A stretch of DNA of 64,000 nucleotides, taken from assembly GCF_013410665.1 (NCBI RefSeq), contig NZ_JACCFM010000001.1, forward strand, positions 1,798,001 to 1,862,000, given 5' to 3'. Positions within the stretch are counted from its first letter, which is position 1, and every line of letters starts with the position of its first letter. The notes beneath the pieces were generated by a model, which was given only the letters and a program-made list of their open reading frames with translations, was not told the origin of the DNA and did not search any database. The position numbers and the translations under genes were made by a program. Positions 1 through 7,973 of the stretch are shown in pieces. Source of the stretch: Leifsonia psychrotolerans (GTDB lineage Bacteria > Actinomycetota > Actinomycetes > Actinomycetales > Microbacteriaceae).

Positions 1-690
1 GGGAGCCTGCCCCGTGCCGAGAAGCTCTTCAACGGTCTCGTGAATCGGCGTCAGCTGGTAGAAGTAGTGCAGCGGAACCGGGCGTTCGACCCCGGTCACG
101 AGCGCCGTCGGCCGCCGGGTTCGGCGGGTGAGATCCTCTGCGAGCTCGGTCACATCACCGAGCGTCGCCGACATCAAAATGAACTGCACCCGCGGCAGAG
201 TGAGCAACGGAACCTGCCAGGCCCAGCCACGATCGGGGTCCGAATAGAAGTGGAACTCATCCATCACCACTTGATCGACGGGCGTGTCCTCGCCGTTTCG
301 CAACGCGAGGTTAGCCAGAATCTCGGCGGTGCAGCAGATGATCGGCGCGTCGGCGTTCACCGACGAATCGCCCGTCATCATGCCCACGTTCTCCGCGCCG
401 AAGATCTCGACGAGTGCGAAGAACTTTTCGCTGACGAGGGCTTTGATCGGCGCGGTGTAGAAGCTGCGCTTTCCGGCCGACAGCGCAGCGAAATGCGCGC
501 CGATTGCAACGAGGGACTTTCCGGTTCCGGTGGGCGTGGACAGAATGAGGTTCGCGCCCGAGACGATCTCGATCAGCGCCTCTTCCTGCGCCGGGTACAG
601 CGACAGGCCTTGTTCCCCGGCCCACAGCTCGAAGGCCTCGAAGAGAACGTCGGGGTCTGTCACGTGCGGGAGCGCTTCAAGAGTTGCCAT
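1..690 (-). CDS. DEAD/DEAH-box RNA helicase, DUF3516 type (partial, N-terminal 230 codons)
   Basis: The reading frame is open from an ATG at 690 to the window edge, so the C-terminal part is missing. The visible part is the first RecA-like domain of a superfamily 2 helicase: a Walker A motif TPTGTGKS with Lys58, a TAPIKALVSEKFF motif Ia region, and a DEFH Walker B box at residues 143-146, followed by a motif III-like MSATLGD. The Ski2-like motif set and the short N-terminus match actinobacterial helicases that carry a C-terminal DUF3516 domain and usually exceed 800 residues. That assignment is from memory because the C-terminus cannot be seen. The likely role is ATP-dependent RNA remodelling in the cytoplasm. 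It is divergent from the protease gene at 758. Confidence 0.85.
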   Translation of the reverse strand, partial: MATLEALPHVTDPDVLFEAFELWAGEQGLSLYPAQEEALIEIVSGANLILSTPTGTGKSLVAIGAHFAALSAGKRSFYTAPIKALVSEKFFALVEIFGAENVGMMTGDSSVNADAPIICCTAEILANLALRNGEDTPVDQVVMDEFHFYSDPDRGWAWQVPLLTLPRVQFILMSATLGDVTELAEDLTRRTRRPTALVTGVERPVPLHYFYQLTPIHETVEELLGTGQAP

Positions 691-757
691 GATCCTTCGA
701 TCCTGCCCTATTCGGCTGGCCGTTCACGCCGCCGACGACGATCTGTCCGCGTAGGCA

Positions 758-1966
758 GTGACGTCGATTACGATTGTCGAGGTGATCTCCGGTTCCCTCA
801 TTCTCGATATCGTGCTGATCATCCTGCTGATCAGTGCGGTCTTCAACGGCTACCGCAGCGGGTTGGTACGCAGCATCAGCAGCATCGTCGGGCTTGTGCT
901 CGGGGCGGTGGCGGCGTACTTCGTGGTGCCTCTGGTGGGTTCGTGGGTGACGGATGCCCAGTGGCGCACCCCGGCCGCCCTGCTTTCTGCCGTGGTCCTA
1001 CTGGCCTTTGGCCTGTCGTTCGGCCGTGCACTCGGCAGCCGGATGGGCCGCCGTGTGCGCAAATCGGCGCTCGGACTCATCGACCGGGTGTCCGGCGCGC
1101 TCTTCACGCTTATCGCCACCGCGCTCACAATCTCGTTGCTCGCTTTCAGCGTGAGCGCATTGGGCGTACCGTTTCTCTCTCCCGCAATCGCCTCCTCCAC
1201 CGTCATCCGCACCATCAACCTGCTCACGCCCGATCCGGTGCAGAGCTGGCTGGCCGAGGTGCGTTCCATCGCCGTCGCCGACGGACTTCCTCTCATCGTC
1301 GACGTGTTCGACGGGCCGCCGCCGACCCTGCCCGACCATGCCATCGACAACCCGAGTGTCGCAGCCGCCGAACAGTCGGTCGTGCGGATCACCGGAAACG
1401 CATTCGCCTGCGGTCAGAACCAGTCGGGCAGCGGATTTGTGGTGGCCCCGAACCGGGTGATCACCAACGCCCACGTCGTTTCGGGGGTCTCAGACCCCGT
1501 CGTCGAAGCGCAAAGCGGCCAAGCGTTGCAAGGCAAAGTGGTCTATTTCGACGCCGTTGTCGATCTGGCGGTCATCGCCGTTGACGGGCTGTCGGCTCCG
1601 GCCTTGGCGGCCGGAACGAACCTGACGCCGAGCAGTGTCGGAGTGGCCGCCGGCTATCCTTTCGGCGGCCCGTTCGTGGCCAATCCGGCAGCGGTCCTCG
1701 CGATCAACCCGCTGGTTCTCGAAGAAACCTCGTCGCAGCCCGGAATCACGCGGGAGGTCTATACCCTCGCCTCCGATATTCAGCAGGGCGCGTCGGGCGG
1801 CCCGCTGCTCTCGACGAACGGCGCGGTGGTGGGTGTCGTCTTTGCCAAGTCGGCGAACACGGCGAATGTGGGCTACGCGCTCGGAATGTCCGAGGTAAAG
1901 CCGGTGATCGACAAGTCGGCATCACTCGACACAGCGGTGTCGTCGGGCAGTTGCGTGCGCGGCTAG
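758..1966 (+). CDS. marP: MarP-family membrane serine protease (CvpA-like membrane domain plus trypsin-like domain)
   Basis: The 402-residue protein starts at GTG 758. Residues 1-155 form about four membrane helices of the colicin V production (CvpA) type. The periplasmic part is a chymotrypsin-fold protease with catalytic His239 (TNAHVV), Asp269 (VDLAVI) and Ser346 (QGASGGPLL). These positions are nearly the same as the triad of Mycobacterium tuberculosis MarP (His235, Asp264, Ser343). Two cysteines, in the FACGQN segment and near the C-terminus, are positioned like the MarP disulfide. MarP is needed for acid and oxidative stress resistance in mycobacteria and processes peptidoglycan hydrolases. 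The same role here is an inference from family membership. Confidence 0.9.
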   Translation: MTSITIVEVISGSLILDIVLIILLISAVFNGYRSGLVRSISSIVGLVLGAVAAYFVVPLVGSWVTDAQWRTPAALLSAVVLLAFGLSFGRALGSRMGRRVRKSALGLIDRVSGALFTLIATALTISLLAFSVSALGVPFLSPAIASSTVIRTINLLTPDPVQSWLAEVRSIAVADGLPLIVDVFDGPPPTLPDHAIDNPSVAAAEQSVVRITGNAFACGQNQSGSGFVVAPNRVITNAHVVSGVSDPVVEAQSGQALQGKVVYFDAVVDLAVIAVDGLSAPALAAGTNLTPSSVGVAAGYPFGGPFVANPAAVLAINPLVLEETSSQPGITREVYTLASDIQQGASGGPLLSTNGAVVGVVFAKSANTANVGYALGMSEVKPVIDKSASLDTAVSSGSCVRG

Positions 1967-1995
1967 GGGTACCCGACAGCTGGCACACTGGAGTC

Positions 1996-2643
1996 ATGAC
2001 AATCACCGCTGCCGCCGACGGTTCGGCCCTGGGCAATCCCGGGCCCGCAGGATGGGCCTGGTACGTCGACGATTCCTGTTGGGCCGCCGGCGGGTGGAAG
2101 CACGCCACGAACAATCAGGGCGAGTTGAAGGCCGTGCTCGAGCTGTTCCGCGCCACAGCACACGTCGACGAAGATCTGCTCGTACTCTGCGACAGCCAGT
2201 ATGTGATCAACTCCGTGACGAAATGGATGCCGGGCTGGAAGCGCAAGGGATGGCGCAAGGCCGACGGCAAGCCGGTGTTGAACCTCGAGTTGCTGCAGGA
2301 GATCGATGAGGCGTTGGTCGGGCGACGGTACCGATTCGAATGGGTCAAGGGCCATGCAAACCACCCGTTGAATGAGGCTGCCGACGAGCGTGCCCGCGCG
2401 GTGTCGGAGGCGTACCAGCGCTCGAGCGCAATCCCCGAGGGGCCCGGCTGGACGCGCGGAGGCACAGCGCCAGCCCCGGAACGCCGCACGCTCAGCCAGC
2501 CCGGACTATTCGATTTCGACGATGCGCCACCCGCAGAACACACGCTGACCGTGACGCTCACGACCGACGAGCACGACCGGCTGGTACAGCGGGCACGGCA
2601 GGCCGGCGTCAGCCCCGATGCTCTCCTGCGCGGCTTGATCTGA
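1996..2643 (+). CDS. Ribonuclease HI-domain protein
   Basis: I chose the ATG at 1996, giving 215 residues, because the RNase H fold begins at once (ITAAADGSALGNPG). The four acidic metal ligands of RNase HI are visible as Asp8, Glu43 (NNQGEL), Asp66 (LCDSQYV) and Asp130 (NEAADERA), with the KGHAN loop before the last. The fold ends near residue 140. The remaining 75 residues are a proline-rich linker and a small tail (residues about 175-215) with an antitoxin- or Arc-like look (VTLTTDEHDRLVQRAR). It should cleave RNA in RNA:DNA hybrids. The tail is not part of the standard enzyme and its role is unknown. The gene follows the marP-like gene after 29 bp and may be cotranscribed with it. Confidence 0.9.
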   Translation: MTITAAADGSALGNPGPAGWAWYVDDSCWAAGGWKHATNNQGELKAVLELFRATAHVDEDLLVLCDSQYVINSVTKWMPGWKRKGWRKADGKPVLNLELLQEIDEALVGRRYRFEWVKGHANHPLNEAADERARAVSEAYQRSSAIPEGPGWTRGGTAPAPERRTLSQPGLFDFDDAPPAEHTLTVTLTTDEHDRLVQRARQAGVSPDALLRGLI

Positions 2644-2666
2644 CCGGCGGCGCCCGGCCGCGGTTG

Positions 2667-3014
2667 TTATAGCGGGATTCTGATGTTGCCCCAGAGAAAC
2701 AGCACGGCCAACCCGCCCAAAAACAGTGTCGATGCCGCCAGTAGAGCGAGTCGCCACGCACCGCGCCCATGCAACTGCGCCGTGTCGGTGAGCGCCCGAT
2801 GCGTGCGCCGATAGCCCCGATAGGTGGCGATATAGGCGGCGAGCGCCAGACCGATGCCACCGATCCCCAGCACGATCGCCGGCACGCCGAACCGATCGGC
2901 GGTAAAACGCACCGAGACGGCACAGGCTACGGCGAGCGCCAGCACGGTGCGCTGCCAGGCGAGGTAGGTGCGCTCGGGCTGGAGCCCGGGATCAAATGGT
3001 GTCTCAGTGCTCAT
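2667..3014 (-). CDS. DUF202 family membrane protein
   Basis: This 115-residue protein has a short N-terminal tail with the ERTYLAWQRT signature of DUF202, followed by three predicted membrane helices (about residues 25-45, 46-66 and 88-110). DUF202 proteins are small inner-membrane proteins with no established biochemical role. The gene starts 8 bp after the stop of another DUF202 gene on the same strand, so the two form a two-gene operon and may make a hetero-oligomer. The ATG at 3014 is the only sensible start. Confidence 0.85.
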   Translation of the reverse strand: MSTETPFDPGLQPERTYLAWQRTVLALAVACAVSVRFTADRFGVPAIVLGIGGIGLALAAYIATYRGYRRTHRALTDTAQLHGRGAWRLALLAASTLFLGGLAVLFLWGNIRIPL

Positions 3015-3022
3015 CCGGATGC

Positions 3023-3382
3023 CTACAGAAACATTCCCGCGGCGATCAATGCCCCAGCGATGACCACGCCGACCATCAGCACACCCGACAGTGCGGGGGC
3101 CGGGAGGGCCCGGTTTTGTCGCATCGACCGTTCGGTGCGCATCCAGCTGATCCAGGCGTGCACGGGCGCGACGATTCCCAATGCGATGAAGAGCCCCGCC
3201 GTATAGAGGCGAAAATCCTCCCGAATCGGCAGTTCGAGTGCTTCCAACGCCACACCGGCGGCGATCAGCGCGAGTGACGTACGGATCCAGGCGAGAAAGG
3301 TGCGTTCGTTCGCGAGGCTGAAGCGTGGGTCAGGCTCGTCGCCGAGCCCATAGACCGATTTCGGAAAGCGTCCGGGACTCAC
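3023..3382 (-). CDS. DUF202 family membrane protein, YidH-like
   Basis: The 119-residue protein starts at GTG 3382, preceded by an AAAGGA ribosome binding site. The motif NERTFLAWIRTSLALIAAGV is typical of YidH-type DUF202 proteins and covers the first membrane helix. Two more helices follow, near residues 58-80 and 98-118. It is the first gene of a pair with the second DUF202 protein 8 bp downstream. The function is unknown in the whole family. The 175-bp gap upstream separates it from the divergent Phd-like gene at 3558. Confidence 0.85.
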   Translation of the reverse strand: MSPGRFPKSVYGLGDEPDPRFSLANERTFLAWIRTSLALIAAGVALEALELPIREDFRLYTAGLFIALGIVAPVHAWISWMRTERSMRQNRALPAPALSGVLMVGVVIAGALIAAGMFL

Positions 3383-3557
3383 GGTGTGTCCTTTCGGGGC
3401 CTGATTGGGTGAGTGCCCGCTGATTCAGCGTAGCGAGTGAGCGGGCTGCCCCGCTGGAGTTCAGCCACGCGCAGGTCTGGCATCGCACCAGTGGCGGAGG
3501 GTGCCGCTTCGGCGTACGGTCAAAGAAGGCAACTCTCAACGAGGAGGTGGGCCCCTC

Positions 3558-4169
3558 ATGGACTACCTGGATGACCCAGACCAGCTTCCCGCACTTCCCG
3601 ATCCCGGGCCGCGTGACGGCCGACACGGGGTCGATCGCGACGAAGACTACGACCCGTTTCCGAGCACGGGCTCGCACAGCACCGCCGATCCCTTGGCGGT
3701 GAGCGAGGACGAAGCCAAATGGCATCTGGGTGTGCTCGTCGCGCGCGCCACCTCCGGCGAAGAGATCGTGATCATGCGCAAAGGAGTGCCCCTTGCGCGG
3801 ATCGTTCCGCCGCGGCGACGCGCTGTGTCGCTCCAACCCCCGGTAGCTGCCCCATTGGTGGCAACGGACCCGGCATCGGCGTTGTCGGCGGCATCGGCTG
3901 CGGCATCAGCTACGGCGCAGCTCTCCCGGCGTGCACAGAAGACGGTGCCCACACCGACGCTCGTGGTCACGTTCGACGAATTGATCAGGAACGACGGCGT
4001 GCTGCTGGAGCGCCACACCCTCATTCTCGACGACCCGGAGCAACTGCCCGAGCTGCCGGATCCCGGCCCCCGCGACGGTCGACACGGCGTCGACCGCGAG
4101 ACCGGTGAGGGGCAGCCGATCCGACGGCCCAGTCGCAGAACCGCGCGTCGCACGGCGAGCGGAAACTGA
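3558..4169 (+). CDS. Phd/YefM-like antitoxin-fold protein with duplicated terminal motif
   Basis: The 203-residue protein starts at ATG 3558 behind a perfect AGGAGG at 3542-3547. Residues 47-85 look like a Phd/YefM antitoxin N-domain (VSEDEAKWHLGVLVARATSG, then GEEIVIMRKGVPLARIVP). A 24-residue motif beginning LDDPDQLPALPDPGPRD occurs at residues 4-27 and again at 157-180, differing at only two positions. Between the Phd-like part and the second copy lies an Ala-rich stretch (about 95-125) and a segment VVTFDELIRNDGVLLERHTL. No toxin gene is adjacent. The next gene is a SulP transporter. A stand-alone DNA-binding or regulatory role is possible but not shown. I do not know a named family with this whole architecture. 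Confidence 0.7.
   Translation: MDYLDDPDQLPALPDPGPRDGRHGVDRDEDYDPFPSTGSHSTADPLAVSEDEAKWHLGVLVARATSGEEIVIMRKGVPLARIVPPRRRAVSLQPPVAAPLVATDPASALSAASAAASATAQLSRRAQKTVPTPTLVVTFDELIRNDGVLLERHTLILDDPEQLPELPDPGPRDGRHGVDRETGEGQPIRRPSRRTARRTASGN
3567..3638 (+). repeat. 24-codon coding repeat, copy 1
   Basis: This copy encodes residues 4-27 of the Phd-like protein. Compared with copy 2 (4026-4097), 9 of 24 codons are identical, 13 differ only silently, and two change Asp to Glu and Ala to Glu. The motif is therefore conserved as protein, not as recently copied DNA. Confidence 0.95.
4026..4097 (+). repeat. 24-codon coding repeat, copy 2
   Basis: This copy encodes residues 157-180 of the Phd-like protein. 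It keeps the core DPGPRDGRHGVDR exactly, although most codons differ from copy 1 at the third position. It is followed by a basic tail of about 23 residues. Confidence 0.95.
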
Positions 4170-4208
4170 CGACATCGTGACGGTGCGTCGAGTGCGTAGT
4201 GTTGTGGG

Positions 4209-5696
4209 GTGCCTCTCCGACCGAATCAGCCGCAGTCCGCTCCCACTGTCCTCTCGACCCTCCGCAACCCGAAGGGTCTGAGCGTCGAGGTTCTCGCCGG
4301 AATCGTCACCACACTCGCGCTGATTCCCGAGGTGATCTCGTTCTCGGTGATAGCGGGAGTCGACCCACGTGTCAGCCTGATCGCATCCGTCGTGCTGGCC
4401 ATCTCAATGTCGATCCTCGGCGGACGTCCCGCCATGATCACCGCCGCTGCCGGCGCCGTGGCATTGGTCGTCGCGCCCCTGGTCAAGGAATCGGGAGTCG
4501 AATATCTGCTGCCTGCCGTCGTGTTGGCCGGCCTGATCCAGATCGTTTTCGGAGTGACCGGACTCGCCCGGATCATGCGGTTCATTCCGCGTTCAGTCAT
4601 GATCGGGTTCGTCAACGCGCTGGGCATCTTGATCTTCGCAGCCCAGGTTCCCCACCTCCTCGGTGTGCCCTGGCTGGTCTATCCGCTCTTCGCGCTCAGC
4701 ATCCTGATCGTTATTGTGCTTCCCCGGCTCACGACGGCTGTGCCCGCACCGCTCGTGGCGATCGTCGTCGTGACCGCGATCACCATGATCGCCCATCTGG
4801 CCATTCCGAATGTCGGAGACCAGGGAAACGTCTCCGGCGGGCTGCCCGGGATCACGCCGCTTCTCGTTCCGATGAACCTCGAAACACTCGGCATCATCTG
4901 GCCGACCGCTTTGAGCGTTGCGTTTGTCGGCCTCATGGAGACTCTGCTCACTGCACGGCTCGTGGACGACATCACGGGCACCCGATCCGAGAAAAGCCGT
5001 GAGTCGTGGGCGCTGGGAATCGCGAACATTCTGGCCGGCTTCTACGGCGGTATCGCCGGCTGTGCCATGATCGGCCAGACCATTGTCAACGTGAAGCTGG
5101 GTCGGGCGCGCACCCGCATTTCAACCTTCGTGGCGGGCCTGTTCTTGTTGCTGCTGGTGACCACGCTCAGCGGCCTGATGGCGCAGATTCCGATGATCGC
5201 GCTGGCCGCCGTGATGATGATTGTGGCGCTGAAAACGATTGATTGGCACAGCGTGGCGCCCGCGACGCTGAAGCGGATGCCGCTGCCCGAAACGCTGGTC
5301 ATGGTGACAACCGTCGTCGTGGTGGTGTCCACGGGAAACCTGGCGGTCGGCATTGCCGCCGGTGCCGTCTTGGCCATGGTGCTCTTCGCCCGCCGCGTCG
5401 CTCACGTCGTCTCGGTCGATCGAGCCCTGGCCGACGACGGCGAGTCCGTGCGCTACACCGTCACCGGGCCCCTGTTCTTCGGCAGCAGCAATGACCTTGT
5501 CGAACAGTTCGACTACTCCAACGACCCGGACACCGCGGTCGTCGACTTCACCCGTGCGCAGATCTGGGACGCGTCAACGGTCGCCGTGCTGGACTCCCTC
5601 GAGACCAAATTCCGCGAGCACGACGTCTCCGTCAGCTTTGCCGGCCTTGACACGCGCAGTGCCGCATTTCACCGACGGTTGACGGGGCGACTCTAA
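4209..5696 (+). CDS. SulP family anion transporter with C-terminal STAS domain
   Basis: The protein of 495 residues starts at GTG 4209. The first 400 residues are strongly hydrophobic with about 10-12 helices. They include PEVISFSVIAGVDP near the N-terminus, in the place of the conserved SulP motif, and GFYGGIAGCAMIGQT in the second half. Residues about 410-495 form a STAS domain (VRYTVTGPLFFGSSNDLVEQ, then TAVVDFTRAQIWDASTVAVL). SulP proteins move sulfate, bicarbonate or dicarboxylates across the cytoplasmic membrane, and the sequence does not settle the substrate. The gene begins 39 bp after the Phd-like gene, so the two may share a transcript. Confidence 0.9.
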   Translation: MPLRPNQPQSAPTVLSTLRNPKGLSVEVLAGIVTTLALIPEVISFSVIAGVDPRVSLIASVVLAISMSILGGRPAMITAAAGAVALVVAPLVKESGVEYLLPAVVLAGLIQIVFGVTGLARIMRFIPRSVMIGFVNALGILIFAAQVPHLLGVPWLVYPLFALSILIVIVLPRLTTAVPAPLVAIVVVTAITMIAHLAIPNVGDQGNVSGGLPGITPLLVPMNLETLGIIWPTALSVAFVGLMETLLTARLVDDITGTRSEKSRESWALGIANILAGFYGGIAGCAMIGQTIVNVKLGRARTRISTFVAGLFLLLLVTTLSGLMAQIPMIALAAVMMIVALKTIDWHSVAPATLKRMPLPETLVMVTTVVVVVSTGNLAVGIAAGAVLAMVLFARRVAHVVSVDRALADDGESVRYTVTGPLFFGSSNDLVEQFDYSNDPDTAVVDFTRAQIWDASTVAVLDSLETKFREHDVSVSFAGLDTRSAAFHRRLTGRL

Positions 5697-5712
5697 CCAT
5701 TTCGCCGACCGA

Positions 5713-7014
5713 TCAGGCTCCCTCGAAGAAGGCTCCGATGGCGAGCGACAAAGCGAACGGGTCGGCCACGTGGCAGAGCTCGCGCGCGGAGTGCATTGAC
5801 AACAGAGCGATTCCGACGTCGACGGTGCGGATCCCCAGCCGGGTCGCAGTAAGTGGGCCGATCGTGGACCCGCACGGAACCGTGTTGTTCGACACGAACT
5901 CCTGATACTCCACACCGGCCGCCTCGCAGGAGCGTGCCCAGAGAGCCGCGCCCAGCGCATCCGTTGCGTAGCGTTGGTTCGCGTTGATTTTCAGCAGTGG
6001 ACCGCTCCCGGACAGCGGCAGGTTGGCCGGATCGTGTCGCTCAGAGTAGTTCGGGTGCACCGAGTGACCGGCGTCTGCTGACAGACACCAGGACGCCGCG
6101 GAGGCTTGGAGCCGTTCGGCGGCGCTCGCACCGAGGGATTCACCGATCCGGGTGAGCACGTCCGCGAGCAGCGGGCCGCTGGCCCCGGAACGCGACTCCG
6201 AACCGAGCTCTTCATGATCGAAGGCGGCGAGCATGCGAATCGGTGCCGAGCCGTCGACCGGCCCGGTGTCGGTCGAGGCGGCAAGCAGGGCGACCAGGCC
6301 CGCGTGGACCGAACTGAGATTGTCCATGCGCCCGGCGGCGAACAACTCGCCGCCCTGGCCGAATCGGGCCGGCGGGGCCGTGTCGGCGGTGAGGATGTCG
6401 TAGCCGACGACATCCGTTCCGGTCAGGCCGGCGAGCGACGCCAGATGCCCGACCAGGTCTGCCTCGGCGAGAGAGCCGACGCCGAAGACGGGGTTCAGGT
6501 GCCGTTGACGGTCGAGTTTGAGCCCGTTGTTGGCCTCGCGGTCGAGGTGGACGGCCAACTGCGGGATGCGCAGGTAGGGGCCCGTGCGCACGAGGTGCGT
6601 GCGGCCGTCACGGGTGACGAGACGCCCGGCGAGCTCGAGTTCGCGGTCCAACCAGGAGTTCAGCAGGGGGCCGCCATACACCTCGACACCGGCCTGCAGC
6701 CATCCGTATGAGCCGATCGTGGGTTTCGGTTTGAGTTTGAAGCCGGGCGAATCGGTGTGGGCACCGAGGATGCGAAAGGGGGTGAGAGCGGATGCGGCGC
6801 TCGGCTGCCACCACGCGATCACGGCGCCGTCACGCACCACGTAGCATCCGCCCGACGTGCTCGTCCAGGCATCTTTCTCGTCTAAGGGGATGAACCCCGC
6901 AGCGTCAAGCCGTCGCGCCACCTCCGCCGCGGCGTGATACGACGACGGTGACGCCGTGATGAACTGGGCGAAATCGTCGATGTAGCGGTCGAGCTGGTCG
7001 GTCGAAGCAGTCAT
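5713..7014 (-). CDS. M18 family aminopeptidase
   Basis: The 433-residue length is typical of the M18 (aspartyl aminopeptidase-like) family. The two-zinc site is visible: His86 in AHTDSPGF, Asp231 in GRMDNL, the Glu268-Glu269 pair in DHEELGS (catalytic base and ligand), Asp314 in SADAGHSVHP and His408 in SMHSARE. It should remove N-terminal, usually acidic, residues from peptides in the cytoplasm. It is convergent with the SulP gene across a 16-bp gap and divergent from nothing: the upstream neighbour is also on the minus strand after 48 bp. Confidence 0.93.
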   Translation of the reverse strand: MTASTDQLDRYIDDFAQFITASPSSYHAAAEVARRLDAAGFIPLDEKDAWTSTSGGCYVVRDGAVIAWWQPSAASALTPFRILGAHTDSPGFKLKPKPTIGSYGWLQAGVEVYGGPLLNSWLDRELELAGRLVTRDGRTHLVRTGPYLRIPQLAVHLDREANNGLKLDRQRHLNPVFGVGSLAEADLVGHLASLAGLTGTDVVGYDILTADTAPPARFGQGGELFAAGRMDNLSSVHAGLVALLAASTDTGPVDGSAPIRMLAAFDHEELGSESRSGASGPLLADVLTRIGESLGASAAERLQASAASWCLSADAGHSVHPNYSERHDPANLPLSGSGPLLKINANQRYATDALGAALWARSCEAAGVEYQEFVSNNTVPCGSTIGPLTATRLGIRTVDVGIALLSMHSARELCHVADPFALSLAIGAFFEGA

Positions 7015-7062
7015 TCCTCAATCCAACCACCCCGACGCCTCGGCGCGGCGCGGCGCAGCGCT

Positions 7063-7860
7063 CTACGGGATCGCCGTGACGCCTGACTCGTTCTCCATGC
7101 GGAAACCGACTCCGGCACCGTTGAAGCAGCTGATACCGGTCGAAAGGTTGATGGAACAGCTGTATTCGCCGTTGACGATCGGGGTGTCATAACCCAGAAC
7201 CGTGGCCGAGGTGATGTCGCTCGACAGACAGGGGTAGGACACGCCGCCCTCGCCGAGTAAGACGGCGGCTGCGGCAAACGTGCTGGGACAGTTGCCGGGC
7301 AGCGGGGCGTACTTGATGTACTGCTGCAGGCAGAGCACCCCGTCAGTTGTCATCTGACACCGGATGTTATTCGAGGAGCTCACAAAATTGACCGTCGGAA
7401 GCACAGGCTTCGCGGTCGGTTCCGGCGAGGTGGCCGGCAGCGGTGTGAGGGTCGGCCTCGGGGTTGCCGAGGGCTTCGGTGTCGCGGAGGGCTTCGGAGT
7501 CACGGAGGCCGCGGCAGTCGGCTTCGGTGCGGTCTTCTCGCTGATCGCACCGTCGCTCACCGCGGATTCTGCCTGCGCCGAGAGGTAGGACGACGCCCCC
7601 CAGGCGATGCCGCCCCACACCGCGAGAACAAGAAGAGTTCCCGCGATGATGAGGGGGGTCCGCCGCCGCGGAGGTTTCGGCGCGATCACGGATGTCGGCG
7701 GTGCGGGCGGTCCCCCCGTCATGGAAGCGGGCGGTGCGGGCGGACCGGCCAGGCTCGGAGCAGCCGCAGCGCGTGCCGGCACCGGAGTTCCACAATTCCT
7801 GCAGAAGGCAAAGCCCTCTGAGAGTGGTGCCGCACAGGCTGAACAGCTGACCGGTTCCAT
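7063..7860 (-). CDS. Zinc-ribbon membrane-anchored protein of unknown function
   Basis: The protein has 265 residues. Residues 1-27 hold two CxxC knuckles (CSACAAP, CRNCGTP) forming a cytoplasmic zinc ribbon. A Pro/Ala-rich linker leads to one membrane helix (about 72-92), and then a Lys/Pro/Ser/Thr-rich extracellular spacer with repeats of the KPSAT type. The last 110 residues are a secreted-side domain with four cysteines (for example IRCQMTTDGVLCLQQ and SCSINLSTGISCFNG) that probably form disulfides. This general design is common in actinobacteria. I do not recognise the outer domain. A good ribosome binding site (GGGGGATA) precedes the ATG at 7860. Confidence 0.75.
   Translation of the reverse strand: MEPVSCSACAAPLSEGFAFCRNCGTPVPARAAAAPSLAGPPAPPASMTGGPPAPPTSVIAPKPPRRRTPLIIAGTLLVLAVWGGIAWGASSYLSAQAESAVSDGAISEKTAPKPTAAASVTPKPSATPKPSATPRPTLTPLPATSPEPTAKPVLPTVNFVSSSNNIRCQMTTDGVLCLQQYIKYAPLPGNCPSTFAAAAVLLGEGGVSYPCLSSDITSATVLGYDTPIVNGEYSCSINLSTGISCFNGAGVGFRMENESGVTAIP
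7466..7510 (-). repeat. 18-bp coding tandem repeat, about 2.5 units
   Basis: Units at 7466-7483, 7484-7501 and a partial third at 7502-7510 encode the KPSAT(P) repeats of the zinc-ribbon protein spacer. The period keeps the reading frame. Confidence 0.85.
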
Positions 7861-7973
7861 AACGTATCCCCCACGATTGTGTGCACTGCAGTCGCCGTCG
7901 ATGCGGCGTACAACACCGTCTCGGCGCTCGACAACCTACGGTGCGAGAGTATCAGTTCCCTGCTGGGGCCGAC

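Noticed and set aside
40..1584. A 514-residue plus-strand frame at the start of the window
   Set aside because: It runs antisense to the helicase and then out of frame through marP, both of which have clear catalytic motifs.
3383..3557. GCCCGCT...AGCGGGC inverted repeat as a terminator
   Set aside because: It lies between divergent genes, has an 18-bp loop and no T-run. It is more likely chance or part of a promoter region.
3558..4169. A complete type II toxin-antitoxin module
   Set aside because: Only a Phd-like segment is visible. Neither neighbour (DUF202 protein, SulP transporter) resembles Doc, RelE or PIN toxins.
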